Shown here piece after piece: positions 22,368 to 36,600 of a stretch of DNA of 64,000 nucleotides (the stretch's first letter is position 1; the number at the start of each line of letters is the position of its first letter). Under the pieces are notes generated by a model that was not told where the DNA came from, ran no database searches, and worked only from the letters and a program-made list of their open reading frames with translations. Source of the DNA: Manihot esculenta (Eukaryota; Streptophyta; Magnoliopsida; Malpighiales; Euphorbiaceae); the NCBI RefSeq assembly GCF_001659605.2, contig NC_035162.2:4173248-4237247 (forward strand). Direction: 5' to 3'. Both the position numbers and the translations under genes were made by a program.

Positions 22368-25166
22368 ATGGCGACGACTTCACATTTCTCTGCGACTTCG
22401 CATTGTAGTTCTGTTTCGAGATTCGTCGATTTCGGTTCCAGAAGCGGTGGCAAGTGGAAATCGAATCTGTTATTGATTCGGACATTGAGGTCCCGGCCTC
22501 TTGCGAGGTCGTTTTCCGTTAAGAATGTGTCTAGCGAGCCGAAGACGAAACTCGAAAATCCGATCTCCGGCGAAGGTGCGCTGTCTTCTTTGGTTTATAT
22601 TATCCGCAGTTTTGCTTAATGTTCTTCTCTAGATTCTGTTTGTGTTAAATACTGTTTGGTTTAATTATATGATTAAAATTACTTGAAATTTAATTAAATT
22701 TTAAATAGAATTTATTTAAAATAAATTTTATTATTTAGTTCGATATAATTTAAAAGTAAAATTTAATTAAAATATATAATTAATAAAATATAAATTAAAG
22801 TACATATATGGTGAATTTTTTTTTTTATAATAGAAAATTAGTATGAGAGTTGATATTAATGTATACTCTTGTGTAAGAAAATTTTTATTTCGTTCAATTA
22901 ATTCAAAAAATTTTAAAAGTTTAAAATAGACGGCTGATTATTTAGCTGTACTTATTATTTTTATTTAATATTTATAAAATAATATAAAAATTAAAAATAT
23001 AATTATTTATTTGAAATCATTAATTTTTAATTATTTATTAGTTTTCAATTATTTATTTAATTAACTAATAAAATAAATAATAATAAAAAAATTATTATGG
23101 ACATTTTAATCCATACAATATTATTAGGTAAGTTTTATAGAATTTATTTTAAATTTTATCAAAACTTGAAAGAATTTTAATTATAATCAATTTCATAGAA
23201 TTCAATTATTATAATTGAATTTTAATTTTTCTTTAAAATAAAGATATAAAACATGAAATTCAATTAAATTTCATAAAATTTAAAAAATTGAAATTGAATT
23301 AAACATATCCTTAGTGTGTTGTAGCTTTGGAGGTTAACGATGGACTAGTATTGTCATATTATTAACATATGATAATAAATTATATAAAAAAATATATATT
23401 TTTTAAAAAATAAAGTATAGTAAAGTATATGACAGTGGTAATAGTGGTGAAAATGAAGAATTATATGTTTTATCAATATGTATAGTGACACTTGTCCTGC
23501 CAATTTATTTTAGAGTTTAATAATAAAATATAATTAAAAAAATATATTACATGTTTAAATACATCATTTTTTATATTTTATAGTTAGGATGGTATATATA
23601 CATTAATTTTTTTATTAATTATCTTAAAAATATAATTAATTTTTAATTTTTTATTATAAATTAATATATTATATTAAAAAATTATAAAAAATTAAAAAGT
23701 AAAATACTAATAATAATTATAATAATAATTTAAAAATTAAATATAAATATAATATTAAAAATAATAAATTATATTTATTATGAACATATTAATTAATAAT
23801 ATTATTAAATATAAAAATATAACTTAAAAATAAAAAAATATATATTAAATGTATTACTTTACATAAATACACAAATTCAAATTTATTATTTGGCATAAGT
23901 GTATGTATTTAAGTAGGTCACTATCAATATCTACCATTTACATATAAATATACTAGTCGTTACATTGTGTGATTATTAAAATATTTTATATTACTATTAT
24001 ATATCATAATAAATAATATAAAATTATTTAATAAAATAATATTAATTCATCCATCAAGTAAAATATTTTCTTTTTTATATTTACATTTAGTTTTAATCGA
24101 GGGAAAATATATTAATTTATCTCTTGTTATTTAAAATAATATAAGAAAAAACTATTAATTAAATATGTAATTTATTGCTATAAAATAAAAAAAAATTATA
24201 GAGAAAAATCAGAAATTTAATTAGTGTGCTCAAATTTTGGAATAAGAAATTTAAAATTTTCAAGTACAAAATTATATATCAATAAATTTAATTGTATAAA
24301 AAAATTAAAAATTTTAGTACATTATCATATATTATTAATATTTAAAAACATATTTCATTTTAAAAAAATTATATTTTAAAAAAAATAAAATTTATTAAGT
24401 TTTAATAATAGTGAATAGCGGTTTCTTGAATTATATTTTTTAAAAAATAAAATTTATTAAGTTTTAACTGTGTATAGTGGTGTCAGCGGTAACAATGAAT
24501 TAGAAAAATCACTTAAATAAAAACATTTTAACATTTGAATAATTTTTACCCAAATTTTATATATTCGGAGGGTTGAATTGATTAGTAAAAGTTATGTAGT
24601 CATGTATCTTATATTAAATAAAAGAGAGCAATAAAAAAAAATTTTTAATATGAATTGAGAATGAAAGAAATAGAATCATGCGAAAGAAATTATATTAGTA
24701 GGTTTTATATAAAATGAACCTATGAATGTGATCTTTTTCAGAAAGCAAAAAAATTAAAATGATAGTAAATATTAATATAATAAATTATAATAATTCAAGT
24801 TTAACAATTTTTTATTCAGAATTTATAACTCAGTATTATAAATATTATTTTACTTTTTATTATATTTTAATTATTTATATATATTTTTTATAAATTATTT
24901 AAGTTAATAAAATTCTATTTTAATAAAATTTTATATAATTACTTCCATTAATTTTTTAATTACTTTTTATTTTATCATAATTAATATTTTTTATAATAAT
25001 TTTAATTGATTATATATAGTTATTTTATATAATTATTTATATTAGTGGAATAAAAATATATAATATTTATTAATTATATTATATTAAATATGATTTTAAA
25101 AAAATTATCAAATCAATAAATTAACATGAGATAATAAAAGTTTTTTATATAATATTTTATTATAGA

Positions 25167-25200
<34 letters not shown>

Positions 25201-28200
25201 CTATGATTTATTTTTGTTATATGAACATATATTTTTACATAGTAGTTGTACAATTTTTATAAATATATTTTTAATATTATATTTATTATAAAAATAAAAA
25301 ATATAATAATTTATTAATAATGAAATAGAATAAAATTTTTGTTATAGTATTAATAATATATTATATTAAAAATAGTAGAAAATCAAAATAGTAATAACAA
25401 TCAATATAATAAATTTTGCTTATTATATCAAAAAGTAAGAAATCAAACAGTCATACATTAATAATAACAATTAATATAATAAATTGTATATATTATATCA
25501 AAAAGTCCTACATTATTGTTGATAAAAATAATAAATTAACATATAATAAATTACATTTAACATATATATTAATTTAACATATATATTAATTATTATTTTA
25601 TATAGAAAGAAAATTAAAAATATATAAAAATTATAATTTTATATCATATGACATAATTATATATAGTATTAATTGTGGACTTGACTATCTCTTATATATT
25701 TGTTATTATTCACCTATGAGATGTAATACATGTAGCATTAATTAATTAATAATATTGATTATAATTTTTTTAGTTTATTTATTAGTGAAAAATAAAATAA
25801 AATATATACGTTAAAATTTTTATTTTATTGTAATTAATATATTATATTAAAAAATTTTAAAAAATTAAAAAGTTACACACTAATATTAATAATAAGAAAT
25901 TAAAAAGTTATATATAAATTGTAATAATAAAAATAATAAATTTTATTTATTATAGACATATTAATTAATAACATTATTAAATATAAAAATATAACTTGAA
26001 AATAAAAATAAAAATAAAATAAATTAAGTGTTTCACTTGGCATAACTAATAAAATTAAATATACCACTAGTTAACCTCTCTCTCTATATATATTTTGATA
26101 ATAATTTATTTTATTATTTAAATATTTTTATATATAGTAGTTATTTAATTTTTATAAATATATTTTTAACATTATATTTATTATTAAAATAAAAAATACA
26201 ATAAAATTTTATTATAATATTAATAATATATTATATTAAAAAATAATAGTAATTAAAAGGTAGTAACAATCAATATAATAAATTATATTTATTATATCGA
26301 AAAATAGAAAATAAAAAATTATACATTAATAATAATACAAGTTATAAATTATATTTAATATATATATTAATTATTATTTTATATATAAATAAAATTATAA
26401 ATGTATAGAAAATAATAAATTTATACCATATGCATAATTATATATAGTTAATTGTGCATTTGGTAATCTCTCATATATATCTCTTATTATTCACATAAAA
26501 AATAAAGAGATGGAAAACACGTAACATCAATAAATTAATAATATTGATTATTATTTTTTTGTAATTTATTTATTACTAAAAATAAACATAAAATATATAT
26601 GTTAAAATTTTTATGTTATTATGATTGATATATTATATTACAAAAATTATTGAAATTAAAAAGTAACAAACTAATAATAATGATAGAAAATTAAAAAGTC
26701 ATTAATAATAAAAAATTAAAAAAATATACATAAATTTTAATAATAAAAATAATAAATTATATTTATTATAGATATATAAATAATAATATTATTAAATATA
26801 AAAATATAATTTAAAAATAAAAATAAAATATATTAAATGTGCAATTTGATACAAATATAAAGTTATAGATTTGACATCGTGTACACATGGATGAAAGTGT
26901 GCGGATGAGAGCTTCCGGTCTACATGTCTTTCTGAGTCTTTTTGTCGTGCTTTAAATTTTGGAGTTTAAATGCTAGAGCAATAACTTAAGCATCCATCAT
27001 TTCTCTTCTAGCGTAGGAGATGTTGCGAAAATGATGCTTACTGGCAGTTGTTGATAGGACCACCTCTTACATTATCTTGTTAGAACTGACAAAGGATTAG
27101 CATGCAAGATTGTCAAAATTCCTGCTATTTGACGATTTTAACTAGCCATCTCTTTCCAATCAAACTTGCTGTACGGTGCGAGAGCTCTCCAGTTTGATTT
27201 CGAAAATAGAGAGTCCTAGCTGATCTAACTGGCTTTTTCATAGGTTAAGCTACTAATCATACACGGTTGTTGTGTCCGCATCCTTTTTGTTGATGCTGAC
27301 TCGATAATGTATGACTGGTTGCTGGAAATGTAGCACCGCAAAAGTTAAGCTATTCTGGGTTGTGTTTATGCAAGGTGGAGGGCTTTTCTTCCTCTAATTA
27401 AGGAACAGGAAAAAAAATCTAATTCTTACTCCTAGTTATGCAACAGTGAGGAAACACGAAAGATTGGAAGTGTTTTCCTTAACGCTTCCTTAATAGTATT
27501 GCAATATAGATATCTTTTATTCTCACTTGAATATTTTGGTGTCTACAGATGCTTCATCTATCGCCTCAAGTATCAAATGCCATGCAGAATTCACACCATT
27601 ATTTTCACCAGAGAAATTTGAGCTTCCAAAGGCATTCGTTGCAACTGCACAAAGTGTTCGTGATGCTCTCATCATAAACTGGAATGCGACTTATGAGTGC
27701 TATGATAGATTGAATTTGAAGCAGGCGTACTATCTGTCAATGGAATTTTTGCAGGTCTGTCATGACCTCTGCTTGTGTTCCAACAACTGATAATTCATTG
27801 TCTGAAAAGGATTATGTTAGTTATCATGATATTTTCTTGCAGGGTAGAGCACTTTTGAATGCAATTGGTAATTTAGAGCTGACCGGTGCATATGCGGAGG
27901 CTTTGACCAAGCTAGGACACGATTTGGAAAGTGTGGCTCGTCATGTGAGTTTGCTTTAGCAGCTTTCTTCAGTATAAATTAGCTGTAATTTATGATTATT
28001 ACTATTTGGGCCGGGGGAGGGGGTGGGTTGTTGGCTTTTGCATGGCAAAGTTGGTACAATTTGCTACTATAACATGTATTACTTAGGAGGGTTGATGCTC
28101 AAATGGTAGGCTTTGTGAGGAAATTTGCAGGTAGATGGGATATAGAATAAACCCTATAGAGCTCCAGTTTGAGGCTCATAGTTCAAAATAATTTTGATTT

Positions 28201-31200
28201 GGCAAGTTTTCCTTGCTATAACTAAATATCTGCTTTAAAGCCTTCATAATTTGATATGTTATAGACCAGTGGTTACAGGGAAAAAAGGATTCTCTTTAAG
28301 TAAAGAGTGTGTGTGTGTGCCTATAGGGTTTTTGCTAGCTAATTTCAATGGTCAAATGATAACAGGAGCCTGATGCAGCACTTGGAAATGGAGGTCTTGG
28401 GCGACTTGCCTCCTGCTTTTTGGACTCCATGGCAACATTAAATTACCCTGCATGGGGTTATGGATTAAGATACAAGTATGGCTTGTTTAAACAGCGAATT
28501 ACAAAAGATGGTCAAGAGGAGGTTGCTGAAGATTGGCTTGAGGTTGCTTTCTGCTCATTATCTTTTGCTTCAGATGATTCCTTTAAATATGCCTACTGGT
28601 TAATCATGTTTTCTCCTTGTAGATGGGCAATCCCTGGGAAATTGTGAGAAATGACATTTCATACCCTGTAAAATTTTACGGCAAGGTTGTTAGTGGATCT
28701 GATGGAAAAAAACACTGGATTGGAGGAGAAGATATAATGGCTGTGGCATATGATTTGCCAATACCAGGTTATAAAACTAAAAGCACTATTAACCTGCGAC
28801 TTTGGTCAACTAAAGCTCCAGCAGAAGATCTGGACTTGTCTGCTTTCAATGCTGGGGGGCACACAAAGGCATATGAGGCCCTAGCAAATGCTGAAAAGGT
28901 CTGAATTTCTTATGAATATAAATGTCTTCTGTTTACACACTTATGTTGCTGCACCTCAAGGTGGTAGCTTTTATCAAATGTTCCTTTTTGTTCTGCCTCT
29001 GTATCTGCATCCGCTAGGTCTTTTTTGGGAGAAAAGTATATGAATTTATAGGATAATCATTGCAATGCTTTCCCTTGAATTAGATTTGCTACATTCTCTA
29101 CCCTGGGGATAACTCATTGGAGGGCAAGACCCTACGTTTGAAGCAACAATATACCTTATGTTCAGCTTCTCTCCAAGATATTATTGCGCGTTTTGAGAGA
29201 AGATCTGGCTCAAACATAAAATGGGAAGACTTTCCTGAGAAAGTTGCAGTGCAGATGAATGACACTCATCCCACTCTCTGCATTCCAGAGCTGATGAGGA
29301 TTTTGATAGACCTGAAAGGCTTAAGCTGGAAGGAGGCCTGGAACATTACTCAAAGGTACCCTTTGTTTTAACTGCATGATTTTTGTTTTGTTTTGCTATA
29401 TCAATAAAACAATCATAATTATGTTGTTTGTTTTGGAATCTAAGCACTATAAGATGATTATGTTTGGAAAATTTGAACATAATGAAGAGCTGGATGGTTG
29501 TGATGTGAGTTTGCTGTTAGGTTCTCACGTCAGTGGAATATAATTATGGACTCTTCACTTAACACTTGTCCTTGATTTATTACAGTGTATTTGTCTATAA
29601 ATCGAAATGAGCTAGCTACCACTTGGAGTTTGAAACAAATGGCATGTCACACTTTGTTATGGATTTCTTTATTTCTTCTGTTCTTCTTTTTAATTTTCTG
29701 GTGTTGTTTGCCAGTGAATTTCCTCTGAATATCTCATCTCAGCAGTTCCTTTGCTTTTGTTTGGTCGTGTTTCGGTGTTTCATAGTATCTGAAAAAAAAA
29801 GGGGAAAACAGGAAGTGAATATTTATTTACTTATCTACCCTTAGTTCCTTATCTAGGATTCGCTGTTTGCAATTGGCCTTTGTTGGTCTTCACTCTCTTA
29901 ACCTTCTTATTTGCAATTCTCAAATTTTATATCTTGTAAGTTATGACCTCATTTTCTGTTGATTATGTACCAGAACTACGGCATACACAAACCATACTGT
30001 TTTACCTGAAGCTTTGGAGAAATGGAGTTTAGATCTTATGCAGAAACTGTTACCTCGACATGTAGAGATCATAGAAATGATTGATGAAGAGGTAATACTG
30101 GATATTTTAAACGAAACCTTATTTAAGTGGTGATATGCTCATCTTAATTCTAGTTTCTGTTATTCGGTTTTGCAGCTGATAAACACAATTGTTTCTGAGC
30201 ATGGGAGGGAAGATTCAGACCTTTTGGAGAAAAAACTGAAGGAGATGAGAATATTAGAAAATGTAGATTTGCCTTCCACCTTTTCCAATTTAATTGCTAA
30301 ACCCAAGGAAAGCTCCGCTGCAGCTATCAGTGAAAATTCTGGTGAGGCAGGCAAGCTGATTAACGAAAAAGATGAAGTTGATAGTGGAGATGAAACAGAA
30401 AGCAAAGGTGAACCCAAGAGCACAGGCGCTCGGAAGAAGGAAGAGGTGGTGGCAGAACCACCTTCAAAGATGGTCCGCATGGCTAACCTCTGTGTTGTAG
30501 GTGGTCATGCAGTAAATGGAGTTGCTGAGATACATAGTGAAATTGTGAAGGATGAAGTGTTTAATTCATTTTATAAGGTAAACTTGATTTATTTGCGTGC
30601 AGGTCAATGCTTTCTAAATGACTTAATTGAAACTAAGGGGTTTAGGTCCCTCTCCAAATTATTGTGCAAATGTTTATATCTCTTACCCGTATGCTCCCGT
30701 GCTGGCAGTTGTGGCCCAACAAGTTTCAAAATAAAACAAATGGGGTTACTCCAAGAAGATGGATCCGTTTCTGCAATCCAGAATTGAGTAAAATCATTAC
30801 TGAGTGGACTGGATCTGAAGAATGGGTTTTAAATACCGAAAAGCTGGCTGAACTAAGAAAGGTAATCCACCATATATACATCTTTTATTTTTGAAATACT
30901 TTCAATCGGTAGCCCACACAATGATTAGTTTCAAAGTTCACATTGAACTTTTTTATACCTTGTTGAATGTCAAGTCTAATATTCTAGGGACAATTGACAC
31001 TTCTGGGATAAAAAATTTAGGTCTTGTCTTGATACTGTTGGCTCAAGTATCCGTAGCAGATGGAGGATTTTCAATGGGTATGAGTTGGATTCTAAATGGC
31101 TATAGGTTAATGGGCCATGTCTTGATACTATGTTGATCTCGAGCTGAGGTAGCAAATGGATGAGTTTCAATGAAGAATAGAGGAATTCTTTGCGGATCCG

Positions 31201-33372
31201 TTAATTGATTCTTGGGATTAAGTTTCTTTAGAAAATTACGAGTGTCAAAATGATTCAAGTAGCCCTGTTGTACTGACTTAGACTGTCCTGGAAGTACATA
31301 AGTTCAATTTTGGCCACTGAAGTGGAGAAACTGAGTTTCTTTAGAAAATTTTATGTCCCTACATTCTATAGATTTGAAGTTCTGATTAGAACTAATGGCT
31401 AACAAATAATTCCCATCTTCTCAGTCGCTAGATATCGCTTACAAAGTAAAAGCTGATATGTTTGTTTGGGAAAAGTCTGGTTCCTAAAGTAGCTGACCAT
31501 TTGTTGGATAATTAATGTAAATATTTATTAGATTTGTTTGATTACAATATCACTGCATGTCATAATCAAAGTTGTGCAATTTGTACATGTAGTTTGCAGA
31601 TAATGAGGATTTCCAAACCCAGTGGAGGGCAGCAAAGAAAAGCAATAAGATGAAGGTTGCGTCATTGCTCAAAGAAAAAACAGGGTATTCTGTCAGCCCT
31701 GATGCAATGTTTGATATCCAGGTACATTTATTGTTTTTGAAGTCTTCGTACTCCTGTTAATGCAAGTTCAGAAAGTGGTAAAATTATAAGAGTTTATGGA
31801 AAGACTAGCACAATAATGGGGGGAGAGTTTTGTTTCTTTCTCTTCCTTGTTCTTCATTTGAATTGGCATTTCCTAACTAGTTGATGAAGTTATTGTGTAC
31901 AGGTGAAGCGTATTCATGAATATAAGCGACAACTGCTAAATATTCTTGGAATTGTGTATCGTTACAAGAAGATGAAAGAAATGAGTGCTGTTGAAAGGAA
32001 AGCTAAGTATGTTCCTAGAGTTTGTATATTTGGTGGAAAGGCATTTGCCACTTATGTGCAAGCCAAAAGGATTGTGAAATTTATCACGGATGTGGGGGCT
32101 ACAGTTAATCATGACCCTGAAATAGGTGATTTACTTAAGGTATAGCTTTAACACTTAATATTGATTGCAAATCATGAATATTTGTGCTCAATATATATAG
32201 TTTTTTCTGTTATTATTTCATCTGAGTTAATCTTGGTTTGTAAAACCTTAAAATTCAAAGGTTTGTGCTCTTTAATTTTAGATGTACTTCAAATCAATCG
32301 CTTGCAATAAGTTTCATTCTATGTCTAAACAGGAGTGTTCTATTTGCTTTTCCTTATTAAACTTTAGGTTGTGTTTGTCCCGGATTACAACGTCAGTGTT
32401 GCTGAATTGCTTATTCCTGCAAGTGAGCTTTCACAGCATATCAGGTAATTCAATTTTATTCCATATGGGTTTCTTGCCGACTTGATGCATTTGACTTATA
32501 TTTAGAACTAAGCCTGAAAATAGCTTTGTGATGATAGTTAAGAGTGAGCACTATATTTTCCTTTTCTTGTAGTACTGCTGGGATGGAAGCCAGTGGAACG
32601 AGCAACATGAAGTTTGCTATGAATGGTTGCATCCTGATCGGAACCTTAGATGGGGCCAATGTTGAAATACGACAGGAGGTTGGAGAAGACAATTTTTTCC
32701 TCTTTGGTGCTGAAGCTCATGAAATCGCTGGGCTGAGGACAGAAAGAGCTATGGGGAAGGTATGCTGAATGAACCAATTAATTTTTGGCTTGAAATGATT
32801 TCTTGACTAAATATCTGTCATTAATCTAACAGAAAAAACTCTATCACAATGAACTTATTCAAGAGTCTTCAATGTATAAAGTGAATGCTAAAATAGATAA
32901 CAAGAAGCTTAACATTTCAACCATGCTAATCTCTTATATAGTTTGTTCCGGACCCACGATTCGAAGAAGTGAAAGATTTTGTTAGAACGGGTGTTTTTGG
33001 CTCATGCAACTACGATGAACTGTTGGGATCATTAGAAGGAAATGAAGGATTTGGACGTGCTGATTATTTCCTCGTTGGCAAGGATTTCCCCAGCTATGTA
33101 GAATGCCAAGAGAAAGTTGACAAAGCATATCAAGAACAAAGGGTGAGTTACATTTATTTGATGTGGCATACTTGTCCATCTCAGTTTTCATTTATATTTA
33201 AATAATTGGATAAAAAATCCAAGTCATATTGAGTGACATCTGTAACTGGTGGCAGAGATGGACCAATATGTCAATCATGAATACAGCAGGTTCGTACAAG
33301 TTCAGCAGCGACAGGACGATCCATGAATATGCCAAGGATATTTGGAATATTGAACCTATCCTATTGCCGTAG
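22368..33372 (+). CDS. PHS1: Plastidial alpha-1,4-glucan phosphorylase, L-type (copy 2, complete)
   Basis: Second complete copy. Exons: 22368-22575, 27549-27754, 27843-27944, 28366-28542, 28623-28898, 29084-29355, 29974-30091, 30176-30577, 30709-30861, 31593-31721, 31903-32139, 32368-32444, 32573-32759, 32942-33142, 33256-33372. Exon lengths and phases equal those of copy 1, giving 953 residues with no stop or frameshift. The transit peptide, L-type insertion and PLP lysine are all kept. Differences I can read against copy 1 include KWKSN in the transit peptide, [28 protein letters not shown] and [10 protein letters not shown]. Intron 1 is about 5 kb because of two insertions, and intron 10 is about 90 bp shorter than in the other copies. 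The 3' flank is cut by a nested retrotransposon block 272 bp after the stop. Its function should match copy 1; expression may differ. Confidence 0.95.
22648..23310. mobile_element. Tourist-like (PIF/Harbinger-type) MITE in intron 1 of copy 2
   Basis: Copies 1 and 3 read GTGTTAGTGTG here. Copy 2 has 663 bp between two TTA trinucleotides (22645-22647 and 23311-23313), which is the target duplication typical of PIF/Harbinger elements. The ends are imperfect inverted repeats (AATACTGTTTGGTTTAATT against GGATATGTTTAATTCAATT). The inside is AT-rich and non-coding. Confidence 0.75.
23345..26868. repeat. ~3.5-kb AT-rich repeat insertion in intron 1 of copy 2
   Basis: This block lies between GATGGA and TTTGACATCG, which are adjacent in copies 1 and 3. 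It is extremely AT-rich and built from repeated subunits. A block with TTATTATGAACATATT or a close variant, followed by ATTATTAAATATAAAAATAT, occurs near 23764, 25932 and 26749. Related blocks with TTAATAATATATTATATTA recur in between. A pure TA run lies near 25170-25196. No coding potential and no clear terminal repeats are visible. Confidence 0.7.
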
Positions 33373-33644
33373 TCACCATCTCTTGAGTTGCGGCGTTGGT
33401 GGTGCCACTAGCTCATGCAAGGTTGATTTGCTCACACTCAGCAAGGTTGATTTGCCTTGCGGAATTAAATTGGCTTATAATATCGATGGTCTAAATAATT
33501 TTGTATGTGAAGTTCGATTTTGTAAACTAATAATAATAAAAAATAAAGCTCCAAATATTACTACTTGTTGTGTTATATCTCACCTGTCTGGGTCTATCAG
33601 AAATAATCATTATGCACTTGCTGAGCATGAAAGAGGTTGGCTTC
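33373..33644 (+). other. 3' UTR and interrupted flank of copy 2
   Basis: It matches the other 3' flanks to AAGAGGTTGG and then stops at the retrotransposon nest. The flank resumes at 46948 with TTTCGATCTTAACAGAGGCT. Confidence 0.75.
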
Positions 33645-36600
33645 TGTAACAAAATAAGAAATAATTGGGTAATTTCAGTATAGTTTTTAATCGAAGTAAG
33701 TGAGTATATATATAAATTATAAGGTTTTATTAAGACAATCTCTAATAATTCTCTATCAATTAATAAGTCTATAATTACGTAATCTCGTATAATTATGTAC
33801 AGATTATGTTCACACTTTTACACTGTCTCTCAAGTTGGATCATAGATATTTATCATACCTAACTTGTTAGAAAGATATTCTATTCGAGGTCCATTTAAAG
33901 TTTTGGTGAGTAGATCACCCAGTTGCTTTCCTATCTTCACATAACTGGTGGAGATTAAATTTTCTTGAATCTTCTCATGAATAAAATAACAATCAACTTC
34001 AATATGTTTAGTCCGTTCATAGTATTTTGGATTGGAAGCAATGTGAAGAGCAGCTTGATTATCACACCAAAGTTTCGCAGGTGACACAATATCCATATCA
34101 ACTTCTTTCAGCAGATGATTTATCCACATAATCTCACAAGTGGATTGAGTCATGACCCTGTATTCTGACTCAGTACTGGATCTAGATACCACATTTTGCT
34201 TCTTACTTTTCTAAGACACTAGGTTTCCTCCAACAAATACACAGTAGTTTGTAGTCGATCTTCTATCACTTTTGGATCCTGCCCAGTCAGCATCAGAAAA
34301 ACACTCAAGTGCAGTATGCCCATAATCTCTGTAGAGTATACCAAGTCCAGAAGTTCCTTTTAGTATACCAAGTCCAGGAGTTCCTTTTAGATAACATAGA
34401 ATTTGTTCTATGCGGCCCAATGTTTCACCGTAGGTGCATACATGAACTGGCTTACAACGCTTACTACAGAAGCAATATCTGGCCGAGTTATCACCATAAG
34501 GTAGTTCAGTTTTCCAACCAACCTCCTATACCTCTCTGGATCATCATAAGAGTCTCCGTCATCTTTTGTAAGACATATATTATGAATCATTGGTATGCTA
34601 CATGGTTTAGCTTTCATCTTCCAGTTTCTGTAAGTAAGTTAAGGACATACTTCTTTTGAGACAGGAAAATTACCTTTTTACTCCTCAAGGCTTCGACTCC
34701 TAAGAAATACTTAAGCTGCCCCAAGTCTTTGGTATGAAAACTCACATGCAAGTAGTTTTTTAGAGAAGAGATCCCTATACTATCATTCCTTGTAATGACA
34801 ATATCATCAACATATACAACAAGGAGAATAATATCAGTATCTGAATTTTTATAGAAGACTGAATGGTCACACTTACTTTTTTTCAACCCAAATTTTTGAA
34901 CAACTTCACTGAACTTGCCAAATTATGTACGGGGACTCTATTTCAAACCATACAAAGATTTCTTCAAATGGTAGACTTTTTCATACTCCCCCAGAGCAAC
35001 AAACCCTGGTGGTTGCTCCATATATACCTCCTCTTGGAGGTCACTATATAAAAATACATTCTTGATATCTAATTGGTGTAAAGGCTAATGCTGAGAAGCA
35101 GCTAGGGAGATGAACAAGCAAACTGAGGTCATTTTTGCCACAGGATAAAAAGTGTCAGAATAGTCAATGCCATAGGTTTGAGCATAACCTTTAGCGACAA
35201 GACGGGCCTTAAGTCTCGCCATGGAGCCATCGGGATTGACTTTGATGACAAAAACCCATTTACAGCCCACAACCTTCTTGCCAGAGGGTAAATCAATTAT
35301 TTCTCAAGTATGATTTTCATCTAGAGTCTAGATCTCCTCAAACATTGCATTACGCCATCCAGAATGAGCCAGTGACTCTTTAACTGTCTTAAGCAAATAA
35401 ATAAAATTTAGAGAGACAATTAAGGAGGTAGAAGAAGGAGACAGGTGATCATAAGATAGAAAAGCAACAGAATATATAGATTTACAGTGTCGTTTACCTT
35501 TACAAATACTAATGGGGAGGTCAAGGTCACTCGGTGGTGGATTTGATGACGAAGAAGATTCCGGTGCAGGACATGTATCATCAGGTACTAGTCTTCGAAC
35601 TTGAACAGCTGACGGTTTAACAGGAGGCTGAGTATTAGGAGGAATGTTACCATCAGATTATACAGCAGAAAGCATACTTGAAGGGGTCCCACCATCAGAT
35701 ATGATTCTATAGATGAGCCACTCATCATCATCCTCTTGATCAGGAGAGGTTTGTGCAACAGGATAACAAAGAACTTGCTTAGAAAAGACTACATCTGTTG
35801 AGACCAGATACTTATTGAGGTTTGGAGAGTAACACTGATACTCCTTCTGAAGACGAGAATATACCAAGAAAACACACTTTAAAGCTTTAGGATCAAGTTT
35901 AGTCACATGAGGTCTGATATTCCAAACATAGCAAGTACTGCCAAACAGTCGTGGTTCGAGAGGAAATAATAGTTTCTTAGGAAAGAGGACATTATAAGGA
36001 GTATTACCTTTTAGTACTGCGGAGGGCATACGATTATGAGAAAACATGCAGTAGAGACAACATCAGCCCAAAATTGCTTAGGAACTTGCATTTGAAACAA
36101 CAGAGCTCTAGCAGTCTCAAGGAGATGTCGATTCTTCCTTTCAGCTACCCCATTTTGAGCGGGTGTATCAACACATATGTTGAGTCATATAAACCTGGAA
36201 TGATTCTGACATATATTCTTTAGCATTGTTGCTCCGCAAAATTTTCACAAAAACATTAAATTGAGTTTTGATTTCAGTACAAAAGGCAGAAAAATGAGAA
36301 AATACTTCTGAATGATACTTCATAAAATAAATCCAAGTCATTCTAGAGTAATCATCTACAAAAGTAATAAAATATCTGAATCCAGTCTTAGATCAAATCA
36401 GACATGGGCCCAAAACATATGAATGAACTAATTCAAAAGTAGACTCAGCTCGTTTATTGACTCTAGGACTTAAAGAGGTTCGATGATATTTTGCAAAATG
36501 ACATGACTCACATTCCAGTAAAGATACCTCATAAAATTGAGGGCATAACTTCTTCAAAACCGGTAAAGAAGGGTGTCCCAACTGAAAATGTGCTTCAAAC

